DNA of 64,000 bases from Actinomadura harenae (GTDB lineage Bacteria > Actinomycetota > Actinomycetes > Streptosporangiales > Streptosporangiaceae): positions 124,001 to 188,000 of the forward strand of contig NZ_RFFG01000001.1 of the NCBI RefSeq assembly GCF_003696215.1, read 5' to 3'. The notes under the pieces are model-generated. The model did not search any database and was not told the origin of the DNA. It worked only from the letters and a program-made list of their open reading frames with translations. How positions within the stretch are numbered: position 1 is the stretch's first letter; each line of letters begins with the position of its first letter. The translations under genes and the position numbers were made by a program. Positions 15,368 through 23,607 of this stretch are shown here, piece by piece.

Positions 15368-16770
15368 CCGCCGTCTCGGCACCGGAATCGTCACCCGCAC
15401 GGGTGGCCGCCGCCGTTCCCGGCTGGGGGACCCTGCTGGTCCTGCTCACCGGGGTCTTCATCACCACCCTCGACTTCTTCATCGTCAACGTGGCCATCCC
15501 CGCCACCCAGCGGGACCTGCACGCGACCCCGTCGCAGATCCAGTTCGTCGTCGCCGGGTTCGGCGTCGCGGTCGCCGCCGGGCTCATCACCGCGGGCCGC
15601 CTCGGCGACCTCTACGGACGGCGCCGGATGTTCTCCCTCGGCCTCGCGCTCTTCACCCTCGCCTCGGCGGCCTGCGCGGAGGCGCCGTCCGCCGGGATCC
15701 TGATCGGCGCGCGGGTCGCGCAGGGCGTCGGCGCGGCGCTCCTCATGCCGCAGGTCCTCGGCATCATCACCACCGTCTACACCGGCCCGGAGCGGGCGAA
15801 GGCGTTCGACGCCTACGGGATCGCGATGGGCTTCGGCGGGGTGTTCGGGCAGCTCATCGGCGGGGTTCTCATCAAGGCCGACCTGTTCGGGATGGGCTGG
15901 CGCGCGATCTTCTGGATCAACGTGCCGATCGGCGCGGCGGCACTCGCGGTGGTCCGCCGGATCGTCCCGGAGTCCCGCGCGAACGGCGCGTCCCGGCTCG
16001 ACCCGGTCGGCACCGTCCTGGTCTCGCTCGGCCTCGTCGCCATCGTGATCCCGCTCGTCCAGGGCCGTGAGCAGGGCTGGCCGATGTGGACCTGGGAGTG
16101 CCTCGGCGCCGCCGCCGTCCTGCTCGCCGCGTTCGCCGTCCACCAGCGCCGCGTGGGCCACCCGCTCGTCTCCCCGGCCCTGTTCCGCCACCGGTCGTTC
16201 CCGGTCGGCGCGGTCGTCTCGCTGGTCCACGCCATGACCATGGGCTCGTTCTTCCTGATCCTCGCCCTCTACCTCCAGGTGGGTCGCGGGCTGTCGCCGC
16301 TGGCGTCCGGTCTGGTCTTCCTCCCGCTGGGCCTCGGGTACTTCGTCTCCTCGGCGCGGGCCGCGGCCATCGCGGAGCGGCTCGGACGGCAGACCGTCGC
16401 GGTCGGCGGCCTGGCCATGGCGCTCGGCCTCGGGGTCCTCGCGGTCACCTCGGCGGACCTCGGACAGCACGGCGCGGTCGCCTGGGTCATCCCCGGGCTG
16501 GTCGTCGCGGGCGCCGGGATGGGCCTGGTCATGGCGCCGCTCCCGGCGCTGGTCCTGAGCCGGGTGGACGCCGAGCACGCCGGCGCCGCGTCCGGTGTGC
16601 TGAGCACCGCGCAGCAGGCGGGCGGCGCGATCGGGGTCGCGCTCGTCGGGGTCGTCTTCTACGGCGCGCACGGCGGCGTCCCGCACGCCTTCACGGCCGG
16701 GCTGGTCTTCCTCCTCATCCTGGACGTCCTGGTCGCGGCCCTGGTGCAGGCCCTTCCCAAGGCCCGGTGA
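15364..16770 (+). CDS. MFS drug:proton antiporter, DHA2 (14-helix) type
   Basis: 468 residues from the ATG at 15364 with AGGAG upstream. Motif C-like and A-like blocks are present: TLDFFIVNVAIPATQRDL in helix 1, AGRLGDLYGRRRMF after helix 2, and RVAQGVGAALLMP in helix 4. This is the EmrB/QacA pattern of multidrug or toxic-metabolite efflux. It stands alone, divergent from the SGNH hydrolase, and may be controlled through the short leader frame at 15278. Confidence 0.9.
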   Translation: MTAVSAPESSPARVAAAVPGWGTLLVLLTGVFITTLDFFIVNVAIPATQRDLHATPSQIQFVVAGFGVAVAAGLITAGRLGDLYGRRRMFSLGLALFTLASAACAEAPSAGILIGARVAQGVGAALLMPQVLGIITTVYTGPERAKAFDAYGIAMGFGGVFGQLIGGVLIKADLFGMGWRAIFWINVPIGAAALAVVRRIVPESRANGASRLDPVGTVLVSLGLVAIVIPLVQGREQGWPMWTWECLGAAAVLLAAFAVHQRRVGHPLVSPALFRHRSFPVGAVVSLVHAMTMGSFFLILALYLQVGRGLSPLASGLVFLPLGLGYFVSSARAAAIAERLGRQTVAVGGLAMALGLGVLAVTSADLGQHGAVAWVIPGLVVAGAGMGLVMAPLPALVLSRVDAEHAGAASGVLSTAQQAGGAIGVALVGVVFYGAHGGVPHAFTAGLVFLLILDVLVAALVQALPKAR

Positions 16771-16801
16771 GCCCCCCACGGACCACAGCACCGCCCATGA
16801 A

Positions 16802-16827
16802 AGGCCCCGCCGTTCGGCGGGGCCTTC
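16802..16827. terminator. Intrinsic terminator after the DHA2 transporter
   Basis: Perfect inverted repeat AAGGCCCCGCC-GTTC-GGCGGGGCCTT (16802-16827) 30 bases after the stop, followed by a pyrimidine-rich tract. It also faces the convergent FAD oxidase gene. Confidence 0.85.
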
Positions 16828-16958
16828 TCCTGTACCGGTCGGATCCGGCGGACGGCGTCGCGGCCGCCGCGTCAACCGAGGCGGCCGCCCGGCCGGACCC
16901 GGGGCGCGCCGAGCATGTGCCCGGCCAGCACGTGCACACTGACCGGCGCGATCAGGGG

Positions 16959-18377
16959 TCAGAGGTCGGGGTCGTCGCCGATGACCTTGCCCGGGTTGAA
17001 CAGGCCGAGCGGGTCGAGCGCGTCCTTCACGGCCTTCTGCATGGCCCGGACGCCGACCGGCAGCTCACGCTGCATGCCGCGCCGTTTCAGCAGGCCGACG
17101 CCGTGCTCGCCGGTGACCGTCCCGCCGAGGTCGAGGGCGGCGGTGAGCAGCTCCTCGAACGCGTCCTGCGCGGCCTCGCGGGCGGCGTCGTCGCCGGGCG
17201 GGGTGATGAGGAGCGGGTGCAGGTTGCCGTCGCCCGCGTGCGCGATCGTCGCGATCCGGACGCCGTGCCGCCGCCCGATCTCCTCGGTGCGCTCGAGCAT
17301 CTCCGGGACGCGCGACCGCGGCACGCAGACGTCCTCGGTCAGCAGCGGGCCGAGCCGCTCCAGCGCCGGATAGGCCAGCTTCCGCGCCTGGAACAGCGCC
17401 TCCGCCTCGACCGGGTCGGTGGACTGCTCCGCCCACACCGCGCCGCCGTCCCGGAACGCCGCCGCGACCGCCGCGGCCTCCTCGTCCCCGGACGCGCCCG
17501 GCGCGTCGACGCTCGCGAGCAGCATCGCCTCGGCGGACGGCTCGATCCCCAGGTGCTTCCACTTCTCGACCGCCTCCAGGCAGAACCGGTCGAGCAGCTC
17601 CAGCGCGGCCGGGACGAGCCCGCGCGCCGTGACCTCGGCGACGGCGCGTCCGGCGGAGACCAGGTCGCCGAACGCGCCGACGACCGTGCGCGGCGCGTCC
17701 CGGCGGGCCGGACGCAGCCGCAGCGTCACCTCCGTGACGACGCCGAGCGTGCCCTCCGACCCGACGAACAGGCCGGTCAGGTCGTATCCGGCGACGCCCT
17801 TGGTCGTCCGGCGGCCGAACCGGAGCCGCGTGCCGTACGCGCCGCCCGGCCCGCCGACGACGGCCTCCATGCCGAGCACGTAGTCGCGGGTCACGCCGTA
17901 CTTCAGGCAGCACAGGCCGCCCGCGTTCGTCGCCACGTTCCCGCCGATCGTGGACCACGGCGAGCTCGCGGGGTCCGGCGGGTACCAGAGCCCCTCCGCG
18001 GCGACGGCCGCCTTGAGCTCGTCGTTCACCACGCCCGGCTGGACGACCGCGACCATGTTCTCCCCGTCGACGTCCACGATCGCGTTCATGCGCGACAGGT
18101 CGAGCACCAGGCAGCCGTCCACGGCGTTCGCGCCGCCCGACAGGCCGGTGCCCGCGCCGCGCGGCACCACCGGGATCCCGAGCTCCGCGCACGCGGCGAC
18201 GGCCCGCGACACCTCGCCCGCCGACGCGGCGCGCAGCGCGGCGGCCGGAACGCCCGCCGGCGCCCACTCCGCCTCGTCGTGCCCGAGGCCCGCCAGCACG
18301 TCGGCGTCGGTGACCAGGGTGCTGCCGGGCAGGGCCCGGGCCAGCCGCTCAGCGGACACGGCGTCCCTCACTCTCAC
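16959..18377 (-). CDS. FAD-binding oxidase, GlcD / D-lactate dehydrogenase family
   Basis: 472 residues, the usual family length. The FAD_binding_4 (PCMH) domain covers about residues 40-215, with VPRGAGTGLSGGANA, SPWSTIGGNVATNAGG and GVAGYDLTGLFVGSEGTLGV. The C-terminal cap (about 220-465) has the metal-binding pattern IAHAGDGNLHP and TGEHGVGLLKR. The enzyme oxidises a 2-hydroxy acid (glycolate, D-lactate or 2-hydroxyglutarate) to the 2-oxo acid. No iron-sulfur partner gene is adjacent, so it probably acts as the single-subunit type. Start GTG at 18377; a second GTG lies six bases on. Confidence 0.93.
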   Translation of the reverse strand: MRVRDAVSAERLARALPGSTLVTDADVLAGLGHDEAEWAPAGVPAAALRAASAGEVSRAVAACAELGIPVVPRGAGTGLSGGANAVDGCLVLDLSRMNAIVDVDGENMVAVVQPGVVNDELKAAVAAEGLWYPPDPASSPWSTIGGNVATNAGGLCCLKYGVTRDYVLGMEAVVGGPGGAYGTRLRFGRRTTKGVAGYDLTGLFVGSEGTLGVVTEVTLRLRPARRDAPRTVVGAFGDLVSAGRAVAEVTARGLVPAALELLDRFCLEAVEKWKHLGIEPSAEAMLLASVDAPGASGDEEAAAVAAAFRDGGAVWAEQSTDPVEAEALFQARKLAYPALERLGPLLTEDVCVPRSRVPEMLERTEEIGRRHGVRIATIAHAGDGNLHPLLITPPGDDAAREAAQDAFEELLTAALDLGGTVTGEHGVGLLKRRGMQRELPVGVRAMQKAVKDALDPLGLFNPGKVIGDDPDL

Positions 18378-18468
18378 TCAGGGGCTCGTCCACGCTACCG
18401 GCCGCGACGTCCGGCGTCCGCTTACCGGACGGCGCGCGCCGCGTCCCCCGCATGGCTACGGTGACCGG

Positions 18469-19098
18469 GTGGACCAGCTGACGGTGGTACGAGAACTCAC
18501 CCGGACGACATCGCCGCCGCTGGTGCCGGAGGTGCGGCTGCGGCTCGCCGAGGAGCCGTTCGCGGCCTGGGCCGCCACCCGCGCCGAGGACCCGCCGTTC
18601 TGGGCCTTCGCCTGGGCGGGCGGGCAGGCGCTCGCCCGGTTCGTCCTCGACCGTCCCCACCTCGTCGCCGGACGCCGCGTCGCCGACATCGCCAGCGGGT
18701 CCGGCCTGGTCGCGATCGCGGCGTGCCTCGCGGGTGCGAGCCGCGTCACCGCCTGCGACGTGGACCCGCTGTCCCTGTCCGCGATCGGCGAGAACGCCGC
18801 GCTGAACGGCGTCGCGCTCGACGCCGTCCAGTGCGACGTCACGAAGGATCCGCCGGACGACGCGGACGTCGTCCTCGCCGGGGACGTCTGCTACGACCCC
18901 GACATGGCGCCGCCCATGCTCGCCGTCCTCCGGGCCTGCGCGGCACGCGGCGCGCACGTCCTGGTCGGCGACCCGCGCCGCGCCTACCTGCCGCGCGGCC
19001 TGGAGGCCGAGGCCGAGTACGACGTCCCGGACACCGGCAACCTCGAGGAACGCGACACGACCAGGGCGGCCGTCTTCCGCCTCCACGCGACCGCCTGA
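18469..19098 (+). CDS. Class I SAM methyltransferase (COG3897-like)
   Basis: 209 residues. The SAM site is VADIASGSGLVAIAA, followed by the acidic residue in ACDVDPLS and motif AGDVCYDPDM. The block PFWAFAWAGGQALARFVLD is characteristic of the group once called nicotinamide N-methylases and related to ETFB-lysine and METTL20 methyltransferases. The target is probably a protein lysine. The GTG at 18469 is the only good start: a TACGGT -10 box ends six bases before it and no ribosome site is seen, so the transcript looks leaderless. Confidence 0.85.
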   Translation: MDQLTVVRELTRTTSPPLVPEVRLRLAEEPFAAWAATRAEDPPFWAFAWAGGQALARFVLDRPHLVAGRRVADIASGSGLVAIAACLAGASRVTACDVDPLSLSAIGENAALNGVALDAVQCDVTKDPPDDADVVLAGDVCYDPDMAPPMLAVLRACAARGAHVLVGDPRRAYLPRGLEAEAEYDVPDTGNLEERDTTRAAVFRLHATA

Positions 19099-19117
19099 CC
19101 AGCGCGGCGGCCCGGCG

Positions 19118-19561
19118 TCAGCCGCCGAACTCGCCGCGCCCGAGGGTCGCCAGCTCGTCGGCGCGCTCGTTGCCGGGGTCGCCCGCGTGGCCCTTCACCC
19201 AGAACCACTCGACCTCGTGCCGCTTCACGGCCTCGTCGAGCCGCCGCCACAGGTCGGCGTTCTTGACGGGCTTGCGCCCGGACGTCTGCCAGCCGTTCCG
19301 CTTCCAGGAGTGCATCCACTGCGTGATGCCCTGCCGGACGTACTGGCTGTCGGTGTGCAGGTGCACCAGGGACGGACGCCGGAGGTGTTCGAGGGCCTCG
19401 ATCGCGGCCGTCAGTTCCATCCGGTTGTTGGTGGTGTCGGGCTCGCCGCCGTGCAGTTCCTTCACGTGCGGCCCGTACCGGAGCACCACGCCCCAGCCGC
19501 CCGCGCCCGGGTTCGGGCTGCATCCGCCGTCGGTGTGGATGATCACGGGTTCGGACAACAC
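19118..19561 (-). CDS. rnhA: Ribonuclease HI
   Basis: 147 residues, the normal length for RNase HI. It degrades the RNA strand of RNA-DNA hybrids. All four metal-binding acidic residues are visible: Asp in [17 protein letters not shown], Glu in [13 protein letters not shown], Asp in HTDSQYV and Asp in NERADELA; the flap His is in KGHAGD. I prefer the GTG at 19561; an upstream ATG at 19639 would add 26 unconserved residues and lies on the promoter. It is divergent from the MarR gene, and the two share overlapping -10 boxes near 19640. Confidence 0.92.
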   Translation of the reverse strand: MLSEPVIIHTDGGCSPNPGAGGWGVVLRYGPHVKELHGGEPDTTNNRMELTAAIEALEHLRRPSLVHLHTDSQYVRQGITQWMHSWKRNGWQTSGRKPVKNADLWRRLDEAVKRHEVEWFWVKGHAGDPGNERADELATLGRGEFGG

Positions 19562-19635
19562 GGCTCCAGCGGACGGGCGATCGACGCGGGCCAGATTACC
19601 CTCCCGCCCGGCCGGGCCCGCCGCACTGCCACCAC

Positions 19636-19649
19636 GCATTAGGGTATGC
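19636..19649. promoter_or_regulatory. Overlapping divergent -10 boxes (rnhA / MarR gene)
   Basis: The 14 bases GCATTAGGGTATGC hold TAGGGT (19640-19645) for the plus strand and TACCCT (19646-19641) for the minus strand. GCAT and ATGC flank them symmetrically. Transcription from the two would diverge from almost one point. The arms could also be a regulator site. Confidence 0.45.
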
Positions 19650-19673
19650 GGAGACCATCTGCGCGGAGTCGAT

Positions 19674-20114
19674 ATGGAAGGCGACGATATGGAACCCGAC
19701 GACAGCCCCGGCTACCTGCTGTGGCGCGCGACGCTGAGCTGGCAGCGCCGGATCACGGCCACGCTGGCCCCGTTCTCGCTCACCCACGTCCAGTTCGTGC
19801 TGCTCGCGAGCCTGTGGTGGCTCGACCGTGAGGGCGTCCGGCCGAACCAGCTGACCCTCGCCCAGCACGCCGACACCGACGTGAAGATGACGTCCCAGGT
19901 CGTCCGGCGGCTGGAGGACAAGGGCCTGCTCGTCCGCGAGACCGACGCCGCCGACACGCGCGCCAAGCGGCTGCGCATCACCGACACGGGCCGGGTCCTC
20001 GCACAGGAGGCGATCGCCGCCGTCGAGGCGGCCGACACGGCGTTCTTCTCCGCCGTGCCCGACCGGGACGCCCTGCTCACCACCCTGCGCCCGCTCGCGG
20101 GCCGCCGCGACTGA
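19674..20114 (+). CDS. MarR-family transcriptional regulator
   Basis: 146 residues. The winged helix covers about residues 45-110, with [29 protein letters not shown] and the wing [19 protein letters not shown] site lies ahead of the ATG at 19674; a second ATG at 19689 is possible. The family usually senses phenolic or oxidative signals. No transporter or oxidoreductase is adjacent on the same strand, so the target is unclear. Confidence 0.9.
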   Translation: MEGDDMEPDDSPGYLLWRATLSWQRRITATLAPFSLTHVQFVLLASLWWLDREGVRPNQLTLAQHADTDVKMTSQVVRRLEDKGLLVRETDAADTRAKRLRITDTGRVLAQEAIAAVEAADTAFFSAVPDRDALLTTLRPLAGRRD

Positions 20115-20159
20115 CCCCGCCCCCGCCCCTGGCCTGCTCCCTGCCCGTTCCCGTCCCGC

Positions 20160-21251
20160 TCAGTTCAGGGAGGCCGGGTTGGCCGCGCGTCCCTCGGTGC
20201 TGAGCAGGACGACCGTCCCCTGCCGGGGCAGGCGCGGGAGCGCGGCGCGCACCCCGGCGAGGGACGCCGCGCCGCACGGGCCCGCGTCGACGCCGAGGTC
20301 CGCCAGGTCGCCGACCGCGCGCGCGGCCTCGGCGTCGGAGACCGCGACGGCCGCGTCCACCCCGCCGCGCAGGAACGGCCAGGCGCTCTCGGACGGCGTG
20401 GTGCAGTTGAGGCCCGCCATGATCGTCCGTCCGGGCGGCGTCTCGGCGCGGCGGCCCGCGCGGAGCGAGGCGAGCAGGCTCGCCGCCGCGTCCGGCTCGA
20501 CCGACAGCAGCACCGGACGCGGCCCCGGACCGCTCCGGTAGTGCGTCACGGCCGCCTGCGCGAGCGACCCGACGCCGACCGGGACCGCGACGAGGTCCGG
20601 CGCCCCGCCGAGCCGCTCGTCGATCTCGGTGAACAGCGTCGTGTACCCCTCGCAGATCCAGTGCGGGACGTCGGTGTAGCCGGGCAGGCCCATGTCCTGG
20701 ACGAGCAGCCCGCCCGACGCCGCGGCGAGCCGCACGGCCTCGTCGTACGGGACGTCCAGCGCCGTCACCTTCGCGCCCTCGCCCGCGATCGCCGCGACCG
20801 CGGACGGGTGCACCCCGCTCGCGACCAGGACGTGCGCGGACACCCCGTACACCCGCGCCATGTGCGCGACGGCGCGCCCGTGGTTGCCGTCCGTCGCGGT
20901 GACGAGCCGGACGGGACCGCGCGCGACGATCGCCGCCCGCACGTCGTCCCGCGTCGCGTCGGCGGGCAGCCCGTAGTGCCCGGCCAGCGCGCGGTGCACG
21001 CCCCACGACGCGCCGAGGATCTTGAACGCGGGCAGCCCCATCCGGGACGACTCGTCCTTCACCAGGAGCCGGCCGACGCCGAGTTCGGCGGCCAGGGCGG
21101 GCAGCTCGACCAGGGGCGTCGGCGCGTATCCGGGGAGCGCGGCGTGGAAGGCGCCGACCTCGCGGGCGGGCGGCGGGCAGGTCCAGGAACGTGCCGCCGG
21201 ATCGGTGAACCAGTCGGAGGAGGTCGTGGCGTGAGGCGCGGACGGCTGCAT
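20160..21251 (-). CDS. Diaminopropionate ammonia-lyase-like PLP enzyme
   Basis: 363 residues of the fold-type II (tryptophan synthase beta) PLP family. The Schiff-base lysine is in GLPAFKILGASWG, the substrate loop is ATDGNHGRAVA, and MGLPGYTDVPHWICEGY matches the diaminopropionate ammonia-lyase group rather than threonine dehydratase. The glycine loop for PLP phosphate is VPVGVGSLAQ. Expected reaction: 2,3-diaminopropionate to pyruvate and ammonia, although some relatives act on other hydroxy or amino acids. I chose the ATG at 21251; one at 21293 is also in frame. Neither has a strong ribosome site. Confidence 0.85.
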   Translation of the reverse strand: MQPSAPHATTSSDWFTDPAARSWTCPPPAREVGAFHAALPGYAPTPLVELPALAAELGVGRLLVKDESSRMGLPAFKILGASWGVHRALAGHYGLPADATRDDVRAAIVARGPVRLVTATDGNHGRAVAHMARVYGVSAHVLVASGVHPSAVAAIAGEGAKVTALDVPYDEAVRLAAASGGLLVQDMGLPGYTDVPHWICEGYTTLFTEIDERLGGAPDLVAVPVGVGSLAQAAVTHYRSGPGPRPVLLSVEPDAAASLLASLRAGRRAETPPGRTIMAGLNCTTPSESAWPFLRGGVDAAVAVSDAEAARAVGDLADLGVDAGPCGAASLAGVRAALPRLPRQGTVVLLSTEGRAANPASLN

Positions 21252-21460
21252 GAGCACGACGATCCCGCAGCGCGTTTCCCCGGTCCAGCGCATACGCGCC
21301 CGCTTTCCCGCCCTCGACACGTCCGGCACAGCGCGCCGCCTACCGCTCGCGCACCCGACCGCCACCGGACACGGCCGTCTCACCCTGCGGACATGAGGGT
21401 CGGCTCCCATGTCGGATGCGGGTTTCCACCGATGCGGCAAACCCGCGCGGCCTGCACAGT

Positions 21461-21486
21461 CGATATCAGGAAAGCCGATATCAAGG
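21461..21486 (+). repeat. Direct repeat of CGATATCA
   Basis: CGATATCAGG (21461-21470) and CGATATCAAGG (21476-21486), 15 bp apart, each with the GATATC palindrome. They lie just upstream of the 58-residue gene at 21510. They may be operator sites for a regulator, perhaps the nearby MerR protein. Confidence 0.45.
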
Positions 21487-21509
21487 TCTCGACCGAGAGG
21501 AGTCACCAC

Positions 21510-21686
21510 ATGCGCCGCTCCCGTTTCGCCGACCGTCCGGAGCCCAGGGTCGCGCCCCGCACCCTCTCCGAACTCCTGGCGACCGACGCGCCCGCCGACG
21601 CGCTCGCCGACGAGCGGAGGCCCGCCGCACACCGGCGGACGCGCCGCCGGGCACGCGCACCGCGCACTCTTCGCAACACCACGTGA
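21510..21686 (+). CDS. Small basic protein, 58 aa, unknown
   Basis: The ATG at 21510 sits seven bases after a strong GAGAGGAG site, which is the main evidence for translation. The product starts MRRSRFADRPEPRVAP, has a short Leu-containing segment (TLSELLATDAPADALAD) and ends in an Arg-rich tail. There is no signal or membrane segment. The stop lies 33 bases before the MerR gene. No family was recognised. Confidence 0.5.
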   Translation: MRRSRFADRPEPRVAPRTLSELLATDAPADALADERRPAAHRRTRRRARAPRTLRNTT

Positions 21687-21719
21687 TCACAGACCGGCCG
21701 GGCGAACTATGCTGAACCG

Positions 21720-22553
21720 GTGCGCGCTGAACGGGATCTGGCCGAACGGGATCTGAGTGGCGGAGGCGCCGGCGACCGCGAACCCGGCGACCGGGAGCCC
21801 GGTGACCAGGAGTCCGGAGGCCCGGAGTCCGGTGGCCGGGAGTACCGGCTCGGCGAGCTCGCCGAGGCCGCGGGACTGCCGGTCCGGACGCTCCGCTACT
21901 ACCAGGAGCGCAAGCTCCTGCCGCCGCCGCGCCGCACCGGACGGATCGGCCTGTACTCCGAGGAGCACCTCGCGCGGCTCCGGATGATCGGCGGCCTGCT
22001 CGACCGCGGCCACACCCTGGAGGGCATCCGGGAACTGCTGTCGGCGTGGGAGCAGGGCCGCGACATCCACAGCGTCCTCGGCGTCGAGCGGGCCGTCACC
22101 GACCCGTGGTCGCGCGAGGAGCCGCTGACCCTGACCTACGACGAGCTCGACGCGATGTTCCCCGGGCAGATCACCCGCGAGCGGCTGCGCGCGGTCGCCG
22201 ACGCCGGACTGCTCGAGGTGGACGGCGACCGCGTCACGCACTGGAGCCGCCGCCACTTCGAGGCGTCGGTCGCCTTCGTCCAGGCGGGCGTGCCGATCGA
22301 GGAGGTCCTCGCCGCCGGGGTCGAGCTGCGCCGCAGGCTGGACGAGCTGGCCGCGCTGTTCGTCCGGCTGACCTCGCAGTACGTCGTCGGGGGCGCGGCC
22401 GGGCAGGACCCGGACGGGCTCGCCGAGACCCTCGCCCGGCTGCGTCCGGGCGCGCAGGTCACCGTCGAGGCCGGGTTCGCCGCCGCGATGGACCGGCAGG
22501 TCCGCGCGGAGATCGACCGCGTCCTCGGCGGCCTCGCCGCCCACTCGGACTGA
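21720..22553 (+). CDS. MerR-family transcriptional regulator
   Basis: 277 residues from a GTG. A Gly/Glu/Asp-rich tail of about 38 residues (repeats of GDREPGD type) precedes the MerR helix-turn-helix: YRLGELAEAAGLPVRTLRYYQERKLLPPPRR, then IGLYSEEHLARLRMI. The C-terminal part is helical and resembles that of streptomycete MerR proteins of unknown effector. The TATGCT -10 box (21708-21713) ends six bases before the GTG, so the mRNA is probably leaderless. Confidence 0.88.
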   Translation: MRAERDLAERDLSGGGAGDREPGDREPGDQESGGPESGGREYRLGELAEAAGLPVRTLRYYQERKLLPPPRRTGRIGLYSEEHLARLRMIGGLLDRGHTLEGIRELLSAWEQGRDIHSVLGVERAVTDPWSREEPLTLTYDELDAMFPGQITRERLRAVADAGLLEVDGDRVTHWSRRHFEASVAFVQAGVPIEEVLAAGVELRRRLDELAALFVRLTSQYVVGGAAGQDPDGLAETLARLRPGAQVTVEAGFAAAMDRQVRAEIDRVLGGLAAHSD

Positions 22554-22624
22554 GTTCATCGGTCTCCACCGATACCAAAGCGTTACCGCGCGCCTGACAC
22601 ATGTGGTGACAAACCATCTCTAGC

Positions 22625-23590
22625 GTGGCAGGGGTGACTCGACGCGTCCCGCGTGCGCTCACCGCCGCACTCCTCACCGCCGCGCTCACGTCCACCGCAG
22701 GAGCCGCCACGGCCGCTCCGGCGAAGGGCGTCCCTTCTACCTCTTCCGCCGCCGGCGTCTCGGCGTCCGGCGCGATCTGCTCCTCTTCCACCTCGCCGAC
22801 GACCGCCAAGCGGGTCGGCGCCGCGATCGCCGCCGCCCTGCGCGGACGGTCCGGAACCGAGTCCGTCGCCGTCTACGACCTGAAGCGGAAGCTCTGGTGC
22901 GGTGTCGCGTCCGGCACCCACTACGACTCCGCGAGCACGGTCAAGGCGACCATCCTCGGCGCGCTCCTGCGCAAGGTGCTCGACGAGCGGCGTTCCATGA
23001 CGTCGTCCGAGCTGTCCCTCGCCAAGAGCATGATCACCAAGTCGGACAACGCGGCCACGACCAAGCTCTGGAACCACGTCGGCCGCACCCGCATGCAGCG
23101 CTTCCTGGGCCAGGTGGGCATGACCCACACGAAGCTCGGATCCGGCGGCTACTGGGGGCTCACCCAGATCACCGCGCGGGACGAGATCGTCCTGCTGCGC
23201 AAGTTCACCGAGCCGAACAAGCTGCTCACCGACCACGCCCGCAAATACGCGCTCGGGCTGATGCACCAGGTCATCCCGTCGCAGCGCTGGGGCACGCCCG
23301 CGGGCACGCCGTCCGGGATCACCTGGCACGTCAAGAACGGCTGGCTGCCGCGCCACAACAAGTACTGGCGCGTGCACAGCATCGGCGCGTTCACCGGGAG
23401 CGGCCAGTCGTACACGATCGTCGTGCTGACCCGCGACACCCCGACGATGGGGTACGGCGTCACGACGATCGAACGCGTCGCGCGGGCCGTCCACCACGGG
23501 CTCAATCCGGGTCTGAAGAGCATGACGACCGACTCGGTGCCGGTCATCCCGTGGGAGCGGTCGGACGGATCGGTTCCGGCGAACGTCTGA
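22625..23590 (+). CDS. Secreted class A beta-lactamase-like serine hydrolase
   Basis: 321 residues with a signal peptide (residues 1-31, cut near ATAAPA). The active-site Ser-x-x-Lys is STVK in YDSASTVKATIL, the second motif is SDN in ITKSDNAATT, and the third, normally KTG, reads KNG in WHVKNGWLPR. A single Cys pair may close the N-terminal region. The altered third motif and overall form fit the large group of actinomycete exported serine hydrolases (class A fold) that are not proven beta-lactamases; a carboxypeptidase or lactamase role is possible. Confidence 0.85.
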   Translation: MAGVTRRVPRALTAALLTAALTSTAGAATAAPAKGVPSTSSAAGVSASGAICSSSTSPTTAKRVGAAIAAALRGRSGTESVAVYDLKRKLWCGVASGTHYDSASTVKATILGALLRKVLDERRSMTSSELSLAKSMITKSDNAATTKLWNHVGRTRMQRFLGQVGMTHTKLGSGGYWGLTQITARDEIVLLRKFTEPNKLLTDHARKYALGLMHQVIPSQRWGTPAGTPSGITWHVKNGWLPRHNKYWRVHSIGAFTGSGQSYTIVVLTRDTPTMGYGVTTIERVARAVHHGLNPGLKSMTTDSVPVIPWERSDGSVPANV

Positions 23591-23607
23591 TCCCCGATAC
23601 TGAGGGA

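Noticed and set aside
21251..21632. Longer form of the diaminopropionate ammonia-lyase-like protein
   Set aside because: The added residues are Arg/Pro-rich, overlap the 58-residue gene region and its promoter, and do not match the family.
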